DNA of 64,000 nt from Prescottella soli (GTDB lineage: Bacteria > Actinomycetota > Actinomycetes > Mycobacteriales > Mycobacteriaceae). The stretch covers positions 2,480,001-2,544,000 of the forward strand of contig NZ_CP157276.1 of NCBI RefSeq assembly GCF_040024445.1, written 5' to 3'. A program made the position numbers and the translations under genes. The notes under the pieces are model-generated. The model did no database searches and was not told the DNA's origin. It saw only the letters and a program-made list of their open reading frames with translations. This document shows positions 32,666 through 42,018 of the stretch, in pieces (positions within the stretch are counted from its first letter, which is position 1; every line of letters starts with the position of its first letter).

Positions 32666-33610
32666 TTGATCGATCGCATCCATCCCGAGCTGCGGCCCCT
32701 GCTGCCGACGCTCCCCCAGGTGGACATCACCGACCCCGTGGCGTTCCGCGAGCGGCAGCGGATCCGTGCAGCCGAACTCGCGGCGAACGTCGTCCGCCCT
32801 CACGACCTGACCGTCGTCGACCGCCTCGTCCCGGGGCCGGCGGGCGCACCGGAGGTGCCCGTCCGCATCTACACCCCCGCCGGCAGCTTCTCTGCCCTCG
32901 GCGCCCTGGTCTGGTTCCACGGCGGCGGCTACGTCTTCGGCGATATCGCGGCGTCGGAGCGCACGTGCGTCGAGATCGCGAGCACCGTGGGGTGCGTCGT
33001 CGTCAGCGTCGAGTACCGCCTCGCACCCGAACACCCCTATCCGGCCGGGTTGGACGACTGCTTCGCGGCTCTCACCTGGGTCGCGGCGCATGCCGACGAA
33101 CTCGGCGTGGATTCGGAGCGCCTGGCCATCGGTGGTGTCAGCGCGGGTGCAGGACTCGCCGCGGCACTGGCGCTGCGGGTACGCGACGAACAGGGACCGC
33201 GGCTCGTCTACCAGCTGTTGGACAACCCGATGCTCGACGACCGTCTGGAGACGGCATCGGTCAACGAATTCACCGACACGCCGTTGTGGTCCCACGGCCA
33301 GGCGGTGCTGGGCTGGAACTTCTATCTCGGTGACCGATCCATGGACACGCCGCCCCATGCCGCAGCGGCTCGCGCGGACGACGTCTCCGAGCTCCCGCCG
33401 GCGTGGATCGCCGCCAACGAGCTGGATCCGTTGCGCGACGAAGCCATCGAATACGCGCTCCGTTTGATGCGGGCGGATGTCCCCGTCGAACTGCACCACC
33501 GGCCTGGAACCTTCCACGGATCCAACGCGTTTCCCGGGGTATCGGTCTCGGACCGAACGCGTGAGGACATGCACCTCGGCCTGCAGCGGGCGCTGACGAA
33601 GACGGCCTGA
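32666..33610 (+). CDS. Alpha/beta hydrolase, hormone-sensitive lipase family esterase
   Basis: 314 residues. The oxyanion motif HGGGYVFG lies at ~85-92; the catalytic triad is S159 in GGVSAGAG, D254 in NELDPLRDE and H284 in GTFHGSN. This is the bacterial HSL/LipN-LipH type, which cleaves short to medium acyl esters. TTG 32666-32668 with AGGAGG four bases upstream is clearly the start. No signal peptide, so cytoplasmic. Single gene; a weak hairpin lies just after the stop. Natural substrate unknown. Confidence 0.9.
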   Translation: MIDRIHPELRPLLPTLPQVDITDPVAFRERQRIRAAELAANVVRPHDLTVVDRLVPGPAGAPEVPVRIYTPAGSFSALGALVWFHGGGYVFGDIAASERTCVEIASTVGCVVVSVEYRLAPEHPYPAGLDDCFAALTWVAAHADELGVDSERLAIGGVSAGAGLAAALALRVRDEQGPRLVYQLLDNPMLDDRLETASVNEFTDTPLWSHGQAVLGWNFYLGDRSMDTPPHAAAARADDVSELPPAWIAANELDPLRDEAIEYALRLMRADVPVELHHRPGTFHGSNAFPGVSVSDRTREDMHLGLQRALTKTA

Positions 33611-33810
33611 GCTCGAAACTCCCCCAAACAGGGGTGTGGCCGGGAATGCTTTCACACCCTCGGCCGCATCTCTGTTTCACGAGCCTTTCACCGTTACCGA
33701 CTACTCACTCGATCCGCACTACTGATAGTACGCGCAGAAGTGGGCCCCGCAATGCCTCGAGCAGCAGTTTTCCGAGTTGTGACCGTAGTCGGGCGGATGT
33801 GGCCGATGCG

Positions 33811-34713
33811 TTACACGAGGCTTCGTCCCGAGCGGATCCGCCACCGCAGATCGCGCATGAACAAGCGACTGGGGAGATGCCGGACGAAGCCGGGTATGAA
33901 GCGGTTCACGAATGCGACGAAGACGAACAGATGCTCGAAACGGCGACGGTCGTCGTCGCCCCATTCGATGCCCAGCTGTTGCCGGAACAGCGGCGGCAGG
34001 AACCCGGCCGTGAGGAACTTCAGCAGGTCCCCGAACGCGAACCGCAGCGGCCACGCCACCATGCGTAGCCCGATCAGCTCGGTCAGGTAGTCCCGCACGG
34101 TGTCGTCCATTGCGACCCGCTCACACGCGATGTTCCAGTACCGGTCGAAGTCGGCGCGGGTGGCCGGCCACATCTCCTCGGTGACCTGCAGCGTGGTGCC
34201 GAGCGTCGACGACGACCGGTAGAACTCCTCGGCCTGTTCGGGTGTGAGCTTGCCATGCAGCAACTGGTGCGTGTCCTCGAAGCCGACGAACAGGCATGCG
34301 GCCACCCACAGCTGCAGTTCCCGGTCGAACGCGTTGTACGCCACCGGGCTGTTCTCGTCCGACCGCACGTGCCGGTGTGCGCCGTTCACCGCCGCCCGGT
34401 AGGCGCGACGCTCGTCGTCGGTTCCCAGGATCGCCACCGACAGGTACGTGAACGTGGTGCGGGCGCGCTTCCAGGGGTGCCGGAAGAGACTGCCGGACTC
34501 GACCTTGCTCTCGACGACGCCGCGGCCCACCTCGGGCCACGACAGTTGCATGACGACGTTCGCGGCGCCGCCGGCGAACGCCCAGAAGTCGAGGGCGTCG
34601 GTGATTCGCGTCGGGCGACCGGCGCGCCGTGGGGAGCGGTCGATCCGAATGCGTGTGAGCTCGTTGGTCAATCGCGGTTCGGATCCGGCGAGATCGAGGT
34701 ATCGGGTCGGCAC
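33811..34713 (-). CDS. DUF2236 / MpaB-like (latex-clearing type) oxygenase, first of three
   Basis: 300 residues. The block VNGAHRHVR followed by NAFDRELQLWVAACLF matches the DUF2236 core, a helical fold that in characterised members (rubber oxygenase Lcp, fungal MpaB) binds a b-type haem through conserved histidines. GTG 34711-34713 has GGAGG 7 bases upstream. It follows the Mce-associated protein by 39 bases on the same strand and so looks like the last gene of the mce operon, where it may act on the imported lipid. That role is inferred. The ~200 bases to the hydrolase on its left hold no gene I can support. Confidence 0.8.
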   Translation of the reverse strand: MPTRYLDLAGSEPRLTNELTRIRIDRSPRRAGRPTRITDALDFWAFAGGAANVVMQLSWPEVGRGVVESKVESGSLFRHPWKRARTTFTYLSVAILGTDDERRAYRAAVNGAHRHVRSDENSPVAYNAFDRELQLWVAACLFVGFEDTHQLLHGKLTPEQAEEFYRSSSTLGTTLQVTEEMWPATRADFDRYWNIACERVAMDDTVRDYLTELIGLRMVAWPLRFAFGDLLKFLTAGFLPPLFRQQLGIEWGDDDRRRFEHLFVFVAFVNRFIPGFVRHLPSRLFMRDLRWRIRSGRSLV

Positions 34714-34752
34714 GGGGGCTCCTCCCGGTCGGGCGGATGTCGTTTCGAAAGG

Positions 34753-35325
34753 CTACTTCGTCTCGACGTTGTCGACGATCCAACGGTCGCCGTCACGGGT
34801 GAGCGTGACGACCATGCGGTAGTTCTGCGACTTACCCTCGGGGGCAATCACATTCTTCGCCTCCTGGTCCACGAACGCCAGTACCACGGCATTCGAGCCG
34901 TCGATGCTCTCGACACCGATGTTCGTGACGGTCGCGGTCGCCCGCCCCTGGCCGTCGGTGACGAGTTTGCTCAGTGCGTCGACCATCTCGTTGTACTTGC
35001 CGGCGAACTCCGGGGTCGACATCGCCGCGATCTTGCCGCGATTGGCGTCGAGGTTCTGGTAATCGAACGTGGCGATCGTCTGCGCGTAGTCGCGGGTGGT
35101 GTCGACTGCCTCGGTGCGCAACATGTCCGCTCGGTGCTGCTGCCACATCTGCCACCCGAGTGCCGCGGCCAACACGACGATCAAGGCACCGAGGATCGTG
35201 ACGGTGACACGCCCGCGTGTCCCCCGCGGCGCCGACGACGAGTCGTCCTGGCCGGGATCGGGCTCCGCGGTCGCCGTAGCGACCGCCGCGTCCGTCGTGT
35301 CGATCCCGGTCTCATCGTTCGCCAT
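34753..35325 (-). CDS. Mce-associated membrane protein
   Basis: 190 residues. A disordered, acidic and Ala/Thr-rich N terminus is followed by one membrane helix near 43-63 (VTVTILGALIVVLAAALGW) and an extracytoplasmic domain with an NTF2-like outline ending DGDRWIVDNVETK. This is the Mam/Mas layout of proteins encoded right after mceF in mycobacteria; they stabilise the Mce complex. ATG 35323-35325 has GGAGG 9 bases upstream and overlaps the mceF end by 14 bases, so it is coupled to the operon. Confidence 0.85.
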   Translation of the reverse strand: MANDETGIDTTDAAVATATAEPDPGQDDSSSAPRGTRGRVTVTILGALIVVLAAALGWQMWQQHRADMLRTEAVDTTRDYAQTIATFDYQNLDANRGKIAAMSTPEFAGKYNEMVDALSKLVTDGQGRATATVTNIGVESIDGSNAVVLAFVDQEAKNVIAPEGKSQNYRMVVTLTRDGDRWIVDNVETK

Positions 35326-36556
35326 CTCCGAGCTCCTCCAGCAGTTGGTTCCATTGGTCGAGCATCTCGGCCCCGGTGGGGACGAGAACCGGATCCGGGA
35401 CCATCGGCGGACCGATGACCGTGCCCGGGGTGTTCGCGTTCTGCAGCCCGAGATCGTTGGGGCGCGGTGCCGTTCGTGATCCACGCTGCTCGATGTTCGG
35501 GCCCGGTGGGCAGTACAGGGTGAGGTTCGGCTGGGTGGGATTCAGGTCACCGACGGCGAGCCGTCCAGTGTCACCGACGGCGCGGCGCGGCGTGGCGTAG
35601 TTGCACACCGGCCCCTGCGTGCCGACGAGTGCGAACTCGGCCCGGTCCCCCCTGACGATCGACTCGAGCTTGCCGAGTCCCTCGGGGATCTCGTCGAGTC
35701 CCGCCGCCAGAGCGTTACGCCGGTCGGAGATGATCGGGGTGACGGTGGCCAGATTCGCGAGTAGGGCCCCGAACGTGTCGTGGTACCGGTCGAACAGCTC
35801 CTGTGTGCGGGCGAGGGCGGCCGGCGACCGGTCCACCAGGTACACCAGGACGGGCGAGTTGTCGTCGAGCTGACCGGTGAAGGTGCGCGCCGCCGCCATC
35901 CCCCGGCCGAACGAGTCGGCCCCGTCCGCCATCGTCCCGACCAGGCTCGCCGTGTGGGTGAGCAGCGACCGCAGCTGCGGCGCCTGTCGCTCGAGCAGAG
36001 CCGACAGCATGTCGCCGTCGTCGACCATGCTCGCCAGGCTGGGGCCGAGGCCGTCGAGCGAGGCCCCGAGTTCGGTGCCGAGAGCGGTGACACGCTCGGG
36101 ATCGATGCCGCCGAGCAGCTTCGCGGCGTCCCCCATGAGCTGCTCCATCTGGACCGGCTGCCGATCCTGCGGCGCCGCGAGGGTGTCGCCGTCCTCGAGG
36201 TAGGGACCGGAGTCGGTGGCCGGATAGATGTCGACGCTCTGGATGCCGGCGGCGGTGCTCATCGCCACCTTCGCGATGCTGTCTCGCGGGATGCGGGTGC
36301 CGGGGTCGAGGTCGAATTCGATCCGTGCCCCGCCCCGTTCACCGTCGAGCGCGACCGACGCGACCCGTCCCACGTTGACGCCGCGGTAGGTGACGCTCGT
36401 GCCCGCGGTCAGGCCGAGCGCGTCGGACATGCTCGCATGCAATCGGATCGGATCGCCGAACGCCCGTGAGCCCAGCACGTAGGCGATGCCGAACGGGACG
36501 ACGACCGCGGCGGTGAGCGCGAACAGGATCAGCTGGACCAGCACGACTCGTCTCAT
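35312..36556 (-). CDS. mceF: Mce family protein MceF
   Basis: 414 residues. N-terminal membrane anchor (about 5-27), then an MCE domain at ~38-115 (GLTAGTSVTYRGVNVGRV), a long helical region, and a Pro-rich C-terminal tail from ~330. One of six MCE subunits that form a periplasm-spanning lipid conduit. ATG 36554-36556 overlaps the mceE stop in an ATGA junction with GGAGG 6 bases upstream. The open frame reads through upstream but that is antiphase mceE sequence. Confidence 0.93.
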   Translation of the reverse strand: MRRVVLVQLILFALTAAVVVPFGIAYVLGSRAFGDPIRLHASMSDALGLTAGTSVTYRGVNVGRVASVALDGERGGARIEFDLDPGTRIPRDSIAKVAMSTAAGIQSVDIYPATDSGPYLEDGDTLAAPQDRQPVQMEQLMGDAAKLLGGIDPERVTALGTELGASLDGLGPSLASMVDDGDMLSALLERQAPQLRSLLTHTASLVGTMADGADSFGRGMAAARTFTGQLDDNSPVLVYLVDRSPAALARTQELFDRYHDTFGALLANLATVTPIISDRRNALAAGLDEIPEGLGKLESIVRGDRAEFALVGTQGPVCNYATPRRAVGDTGRLAVGDLNPTQPNLTLYCPPGPNIEQRGSRTAPRPNDLGLQNANTPGTVIGPPMVPDPVLVPTGAEMLDQWNQLLEELGDGER

Positions 36557-37587
36557 CGGGCCCCTCCCGACAGCAGCGTCCGGAGCGAACCGACCTCGGC
36601 CGGTCGGGCGGTCAGGCCACCGGTCAGGAGGTTCTCGATGCCCGCCGGGATGTCGAGGGTCCCGTCGAACACCAGGTAGTCGCCCTTCACCGCGCGATCG
36701 AAGTTCCCGAGGAAGATGTTCATGTTGGTGAGCGTCTCCCCGATGCGGGAGTTGTACGAGCGCAACGTCTCCACCACGGTCGCGCCGTCCGCGACCATGC
36801 CGTCGGGGCTGGTCGACGACAGCACGACGTCGGCGTGCTCCGCGAGCCGTGCGCTCGATTCCAGCAGCGACGCGAGCCGATCCCGCTGCTGCGCGAGGAC
36901 GGTCGTGGCTTCCGGGACGGTGTCGAGGAATCCGTCGAGCACGCCCTGCTGTTCGACGAGTTGCGCCGAGATACTGCGCGCCAGGTCGATCGCCGCGCCG
37001 AAGTCGTCTCGGTGCTCCATCGCCGTGCCGGTCAGCTCGGTCATCGCGTCGAGGAGGCCGCGCACCTTCTGCGATCGGCCCGCGAATGCGGTGTTCAGTT
37101 CGTCGATCACGGTCCGCAGCTGGTCGAATCCGCTTCCGGTGAGGATCGTCCCGAGCGTGGCCAGTGCGCTCTCGATCTGCGGGCCGATCTCGGTGCGGGA
37201 CTGGACGATCACGTCTCCGTCGACCAGCGCCGTGCCCGACGGCTCCTGCGGGATCTTCAGCCGCACGAACGGGTTGCCGAGCGCCGACGGCAACTCGATC
37301 GCGGCCTCGACGTTGTCGGGCAGTTCCACCGTCGACGACAGGCTCAGATCCACGGCCGCACCGACCGTGTCGGTCGACAGCCCGGACACCCTGCCGATCA
37401 CTCGCTGCCCGGTGCGCACTTCGGCCCCCGTCAGGATCCCGTCGGCGTGCGCCAATTGCACCGTCACCGTGTAGCTCTCGCCGGGCACGGAACGGCCGAG
37501 GGGGAGATCCTGGATGCCGACGCCGCAACCGGTGAGCAGCAGCGCACCGCCGGCGGCGGTCGCGGCCGCGAGCACCCTTCTCCGCAT
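36553..37587 (-). CDS. mceE: Mce family lipoprotein MceE (LprK-like)
   Basis: 344 residues. The lipobox LLLTGC puts the acylated cysteine at about residue 21, so this is the lipoprotein member usual at the MceE position. An MCE domain follows at ~40-120 (SGLSTDTVGAAVDLSL), then helices. Start ATG 37585-37587 shares one base with the mceD stop (TGATG). Anchored in the outer leaflet of the plasma membrane, part of the hetero-hexameric lipid importer. Confidence 0.93.
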   Translation of the reverse strand: MRRRVLAAATAAGGALLLTGCGVGIQDLPLGRSVPGESYTVTVQLAHADGILTGAEVRTGQRVIGRVSGLSTDTVGAAVDLSLSSTVELPDNVEAAIELPSALGNPFVRLKIPQEPSGTALVDGDVIVQSRTEIGPQIESALATLGTILTGSGFDQLRTVIDELNTAFAGRSQKVRGLLDAMTELTGTAMEHRDDFGAAIDLARSISAQLVEQQGVLDGFLDTVPEATTVLAQQRDRLASLLESSARLAEHADVVLSSTSPDGMVADGATVVETLRSYNSRIGETLTNMNIFLGNFDRAVKGDYLVFDGTLDIPAGIENLLTGGLTARPAEVGSLRTLLSGGAR

Positions 37588-38708
37588 CAGTTGCCTCCCG
37601 CCGCCGCGGCGCCACCCGAGAGAAGCGTCGCGAGGCCCATCGGGTCGGAGGCGCTGATCGGGAAGGAGATCGGGTTGGTGAATCCGGCTCCCGTACACAA
37701 CGGCATCGGGTACCGCGCGCACAGCGGCTTCGCCACCGCGAATTGGGTGAGGGCGGTGGAGACGTTCAGCCGGATCCGTCCCCGGTCGTCGGGGCCGACG
37801 GTCCGGGACAGGTTCTGCATCAGCAGCGGTACGAGATCCATGAACTCGGCGAGGCCGGGCTGGTTCGCGGCCAGGGTGTCACCGACGGTGCGCAGGTTGC
37901 CGGTGATCGCGCCGACGTCGTCGCCGTGGGCGGTCGCGAACCGGTCGATCTGATCGAACACCGTCTTCAGGTCCTGCAGCGGTTGCGCGATGTCGAGGTC
38001 CTGCGTCGACCATTCGTCGCCGAGTTCACCGAGATCCGAGACCAGCTGGTCGATACTCACCTGGCGCGCGTCGAGTGCGGCCATCAGCGAGCTCAGGTTG
38101 TCGACGATCGCACCGATGTCCTCGGTGCGTGCACCGACCACACCCGTTGCGGCGCTGAGGTTCCGGACGGCCCGGTTCAGTTCCGCCCCCTGTCCGGCGA
38201 GCCCCGATGCGGCCTGCGTGAGCAACCCACCTGCGTCCCCGCCGTCCGGTCCCAGTGCCTCGGTGAGTGTGTCGAGGCTGCCCATCAGCCCGTCGAAGTC
38301 GATCGGTGCGTGGCTGCGCTCGAGTGGAATCTCGTCCCCGTCCTCGAGTTTCGGCCCGCCCCGGTACGCGGGACCGAACTCGAGGTGGCGGTCGCTGATG
38401 ACCGACGGATTGAGTACGTACGCACTGACGTCCGCAGGCAACTCGACATCGTCGGGAACGGATGCCGTGACCCGCACGCGGGTACCGAGCGGTTCCACCG
38501 CGGTGACCGTACCGACCGGCACCCCGAGCACCGTGACCTTGCTGCCCGGGTACAGACCGTTGACGTAGGCGAAGTCGACGTGGACGGTGGTCGTGCGGTC
38601 GGTGCGCCCGAACACGTACCAGGCGCCGGTCGCGAGCACGACGACCAGGACGGTCGCGACCGCGACCCGGCCGAGACGCCGGCGCCGGGCCGCCGGCCGC
38701 GCGCTCAT
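37587..38708 (-). CDS. mceD: Mce family protein MceD
   Basis: 373 residues. An Arg-rich cytosolic start (MSARPAARRRRLGR) precedes one membrane helix (~14-30). The MCE domain at ~42-120 contains VNGLYPGSKVTVLGVPVG, a canonical MCE turn; a long helical stretch follows, then a Gly/Ala-rich tail. ATG 38706-38708 overlaps the mceC stop by four bases (ATGA). Subunit of the same importer. Confidence 0.93.
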   Translation of the reverse strand: MSARPAARRRRLGRVAVATVLVVVLATGAWYVFGRTDRTTTVHVDFAYVNGLYPGSKVTVLGVPVGTVTAVEPLGTRVRVTASVPDDVELPADVSAYVLNPSVISDRHLEFGPAYRGGPKLEDGDEIPLERSHAPIDFDGLMGSLDTLTEALGPDGGDAGGLLTQAASGLAGQGAELNRAVRNLSAATGVVGARTEDIGAIVDNLSSLMAALDARQVSIDQLVSDLGELGDEWSTQDLDIAQPLQDLKTVFDQIDRFATAHGDDVGAITGNLRTVGDTLAANQPGLAEFMDLVPLLMQNLSRTVGPDDRGRIRLNVSTALTQFAVAKPLCARYPMPLCTGAGFTNPISFPISASDPMGLATLLSGGAAAAGGN

Positions 38709-39772
38709 CGGCACCCCTGCATCACGCCGAGCACGCACAGCATGTTGTCGGGCACGACCGCCGCAGGTGCGGTCACGTCGGTCCAGTTCCCGTTGCCGGT
38801 CGCGTCGGTCGCGGAACGCAGTGCCGGTGGCAGGCGCGTCAGGATGCGATCGACGTTGTCCGCGTTCTGCTGCAGCGTGTCCGTGACGGCCACGAGGTTG
38901 CTCGTGAGCTGTGAAAACTCCTGTTCGTGGTCGGTGAACGACGTCGCCGTCGTCGCCAGCAGCGTCCGCAGGTTCTCGACCAGTCGGGTGAGCACCCGCT
39001 TGCGGACCGCGAGGGTGTGGACGATCGTCTGCGCGTTCGACAGTGTCGCGGTCAGCGATTCCTGCTGCCGGACAGCCAGATCGGACAGTGAACGCGACAG
39101 CGTCAGCAGCTGGTCGATCTGTTCGCCGTTCCGTGCGACGGCGGCCGACGCACCGCTGATGCCGGCGAGGGCCTTCGCGAGCTGCTCGGGGTCGTCGGGC
39201 ATCATCTCCGACAGCGTCGTCATCATCGCTTCCAGCGATGTTGCGTCGATCTGTTGCGCGGCGTCTGTCGCGTCCCGGCTCACGTCGTCGAGGCTGTAGG
39301 GAACGGTGGTGCGCGACAGCGGGATGACGTCGGGCGGTGATCCGTCCGACGGGTCCTCCTCGACCACCCCGGCGGGCACCACCTCGAGGTATCGCTTGCC
39401 CAGCACGGTCTTCAGTCGCACGGTCGCGGTGGTCCGGTTGCCGAGTGGTTGACCGTCGTCCAACCGGAATGCCACGCGCACATGGTCACCCGCGAGCTCG
39501 ATGCCCTCGACCCGCCCGGCCGGGACACCGGCGACGTATACGGGATCGCCGCCGGACAGCCCGCTCGCGTTGGCGAGTTCGGCGGTGTACGGGTCGGTCC
39601 GCGCCAGGTACCACACCTTAGGGATGCCGATCGCCGCGGCGAGGCCGAGCACGAGGGCCACGATCCCCAGCGTCCCCAGCGCCAGCGGTGTGGCCGATCC
39701 GGGCCGACGCTCACCGCGAAACACGAACAGCCACATGCCGACCATGCTGTCGACGAACTTGACGAGGAGCAT
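38705..39772 (-). CDS. mceC: Mce family protein MceC
   Basis: 355 residues. Membrane helix at ~30-52 (TLGIVALVLGLAAAIGIPKV), MCE domain at ~63-145 (SGLSGGDPVYVAGVPAGRV), then a helical stalk. ATG 39770-39772 overlaps the mceB stop as TGATG with GGAGG about 10 bases upstream; a GTG three codons earlier is too close to that ribosome site. Same operon and complex as its neighbours. Confidence 0.93.
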   Translation of the reverse strand: MLLVKFVDSMVGMWLFVFRGERRPGSATPLALGTLGIVALVLGLAAAIGIPKVWYLARTDPYTAELANASGLSGGDPVYVAGVPAGRVEGIELAGDHVRVAFRLDDGQPLGNRTTATVRLKTVLGKRYLEVVPAGVVEEDPSDGSPPDVIPLSRTTVPYSLDDVSRDATDAAQQIDATSLEAMMTTLSEMMPDDPEQLAKALAGISGASAAVARNGEQIDQLLTLSRSLSDLAVRQQESLTATLSNAQTIVHTLAVRKRVLTRLVENLRTLLATTATSFTDHEQEFSQLTSNLVAVTDTLQQNADNVDRILTRLPPALRSATDATGNGNWTDVTAPAAVVPDNMLCVLGVMQGCR

Positions 39773-40821
39773 CAGCGGCACACCTCCGAGTGGGTGGTCC
39801 CGAAGATGTTCGCCTCGACGTCACCGACCTTCAGCACGAAGTTGCACAGGTACAGATTCACGAAACCGCCGTAGCTGCTGATGCGGTTGATCCCGTCCGC
39901 GAACTGCGGCATCCCGGCGACGAACCGGTCGAACGCGCCGGTGTCCGCGATCCACTGGTCGGTCACCGCCTTCAGGTCGGTCACCGAGTTGCCGAAGGCG
40001 CCCTGGGACCGTGTGAACGAGGCTGCGAGCGACGCGATGGCACGGTCACCGCTGTCCACCACGGTCGCCAACGCGTCGTTGCTGTCGACCACGGACGACG
40101 TCAGGTCCCGGAGTCCGCCGATCAGCTCCTCGAGCTGAGGCCGGCGCTGGTTCACCGAGCCGAGCAGCGTGGTCATGTTCGCCACCAGTTGCTCGAACAC
40201 CCCGCGACGGTCGGCCAGATCGGCGGTGAGCGTGCCGATCCGGTCGACGAGCGTGGACACGGCCGCGCCGCGTCCGTCGAACGTCTCCACGAAGGCGCGG
40301 GTGAGCGTGTTGACCCGGCCGGGCTCGAGAGCGTCGAACAGCGGCGCGAAGCCGTTCATGAGGGCGGTGAGATCGACCGGCGGGGTGGTGCGGTCGAGCG
40401 GGATCACGCTCCCGGGCGGTAGGGCGTTCCCGTTCTCCCCCACCGCAGCCGGTGCGGCGGCCGCTCCCGCGGGTGGCTCGAGCGCGAGATACCGCGCACC
40501 GAGCATGTCGCCGTAGCGGATGGCGGCGGTGACGTCGCGGTCGAGGGTGTGATCGGACGACACCTCGATCTGCACGACGGCCTTGCTGGTCCCACCGCCC
40601 GCGTCGGCGAAGTCGATCGCGTCGACGCGCCCGATCCGCACCCCCGACATCGTCACCGGGTTCCCGGGGTCGAGCCCCTCGACATCGGTGAACTCGACGG
40701 TGTAGGTGTCCGTGGCGCCGCGCACCGGGACGGACAACGTGTTGGCGACCAGCAACCCGCACACCACGCCGGCGACGCAGAACCCGGCGGCCTTCGCGAA
40801 CGGCACCCATCCGATCGTCAT
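39772..40821 (-). CDS. mceB: Mce family protein MceB
   Basis: 349 residues. Membrane anchor at ~8-28, MCE domain at ~38-120 (EGLDPGNPVTMSGVRIGRV), helical region to ~310, and a C-terminal segment with two cysteines (NLYLCNFVL and the final EVCR), a feature often seen in MceB/C. The ATG start overlaps the mceA stop by four bases. No separate ribosome site is needed for a coupled start. Confidence 0.93.
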   Translation of the reverse strand: MTIGWVPFAKAAGFCVAGVVCGLLVANTLSVPVRGATDTYTVEFTDVEGLDPGNPVTMSGVRIGRVDAIDFADAGGGTSKAVVQIEVSSDHTLDRDVTAAIRYGDMLGARYLALEPPAGAAAAPAAVGENGNALPPGSVIPLDRTTPPVDLTALMNGFAPLFDALEPGRVNTLTRAFVETFDGRGAAVSTLVDRIGTLTADLADRRGVFEQLVANMTTLLGSVNQRRPQLEELIGGLRDLTSSVVDSNDALATVVDSGDRAIASLAASFTRSQGAFGNSVTDLKAVTDQWIADTGAFDRFVAGMPQFADGINRISSYGGFVNLYLCNFVLKVGDVEANIFGTTHSEVCR

Positions 40822-42017
40822 CGCACCCGCACCTCCGTCCCGCGCACCAACGGTCCGAGCAGCACCGGCGCCAACGGATTTGCCGCGGCACGCTCATCCG
40901 AACCCGTTGTGTCCCAGCGTAGTCGGTCCCGGATCACGTCCAGCGCCGGTTGCTCGCGCGGACCCCCGTCGACGGTGCTCGGGCCGCACGCTCCGGGGAG
41001 ATTGCCGTAGCCGGGGCAGTCCGCGGCGGTGTACGGCAGCAGCTCGGCGAAGGTGGGCACCGCGACGATGTCGAAGTGTCCGGTCGCGAACACGCGGGCC
41101 CCGGCGGCACCGAACGTCCGCGCCCGGTCGAGGGTGCCGGTCAGACCCTCGGGATCGGCGGCGGTGGTGGCGAGGACGGTGCCGGACGCGTCGAGCACGG
41201 TGATGATCCGATCCCGCTGCTCACCCACGAATCCGGTGAGCACCGAGACGAAACCGGCTGCGGCGTCGATCGTGTCGGCGACCTGATCGCGGTTCTCGAC
41301 CACGGTCCGTGACACGTCGGCGGTGGAGGCCAGCGTGGCGACCACGTCCGGGGTGGCCGTGTCCAGGGTCTGCAGAACGGTCCGGAAGTCGGGGGTGGCC
41401 CCGAGCAGCGAGCGCACGGCCGGAGTCAGCGTCGGCGCCGCTGCGTCCATCCGGTCGATGATCCGCCCGACCGTCGCACCGCGTCCGCCCAGCGCCTGCG
41501 CCAACGCCGAGAGCGCCACCTGCATCTTCTGCGGCTGCATCCGGTCGAGTACCGCCACGAGCCGGGTGTAGACCGCATACAGCGCCACGGCGTCGGGGCT
41601 CTCGTCCATGCGCAGTACATCGCCGCCCGACAGGGTCCCGCCGGGGTCGGGGTCGGGGTCGGCGTCGACGAGCTGGATGTAGATGTCGCCGAAGAACGTT
41701 CGCGGCACCACCCGGACCACGACCGACGCCGGGATCGCGCTGATGGCATAGGAGTCGATCTGCAGCCGCACCCGGGACGACTCGATGCCCGAGTCGATTC
41801 CGGAGATGCGGCCCACGTCGACGCCGTGGTACCGAACGGGCGCCTCGCCGTTGACCAGGCCCGCCGCGGCGGGGATACCGACGACCACCTCGGGGTCACG
41901 CTGCAGCTGCCCGGTGCCCCGCATCACCATCGCGGCACCGGCGACGACGGCCACCAGCACCGCGATCGCCCCGCGCACGGCGAACGCCGCCTGCCCGGTG
42001 CCGGTGCGGCCGGCCAC
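40818..42017 (-). CDS. mceA: Mce family protein MceA
   Basis: 399 residues. Membrane helix ~15-33, MCE domain ~40-125 (AGLVNGEAPVRYHGVDVG), a helical stalk, and a Cys-containing tail (TAADCPGYGNLPGACGP) that fits MceA proteins. GTG 42015-42017 is one base from the yrbEB stop. First of the six MCE subunits. I cannot tell which mce type (1 to 4) from sequence alone. The fadD upstream resembles mce1 and the regulator resembles Mce3R. Confidence 0.93.
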   Translation of the reverse strand: MAGRTGTGQAAFAVRGAIAVLVAVVAGAAMVMRGTGQLQRDPEVVVGIPAAAGLVNGEAPVRYHGVDVGRISGIDSGIESSRVRLQIDSYAISAIPASVVVRVVPRTFFGDIYIQLVDADPDPDPGGTLSGGDVLRMDESPDAVALYAVYTRLVAVLDRMQPQKMQVALSALAQALGGRGATVGRIIDRMDAAAPTLTPAVRSLLGATPDFRTVLQTLDTATPDVVATLASTADVSRTVVENRDQVADTIDAAAGFVSVLTGFVGEQRDRIITVLDASGTVLATTAADPEGLTGTLDRARTFGAAGARVFATGHFDIVAVPTFAELLPYTAADCPGYGNLPGACGPSTVDGGPREQPALDVIRDRLRWDTTGSDERAAANPLAPVLLGPLVRGTEVRVR

Positions 42018-42018
42018 G

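Noticed and set aside
33719-33810. Minus-strand Cys/His-rich stretch ending GHNSENCCSRHCGAHFCAYY
   Set aside because: It looked like a small metal-binding or cysteine-rich peptide. However, there is no start codon or ribosome site close by, and the frame continues as a shadow of the DUF2236 gene. Worth a search but not supported as a gene.
33611-33810. Candidate RNA gene or extra small gene in the gap after the esterase
   Set aside because: Only a weak CCCC/GGGG hairpin near 33620-33640 is visible. No tRNA-like fold or conserved frame.
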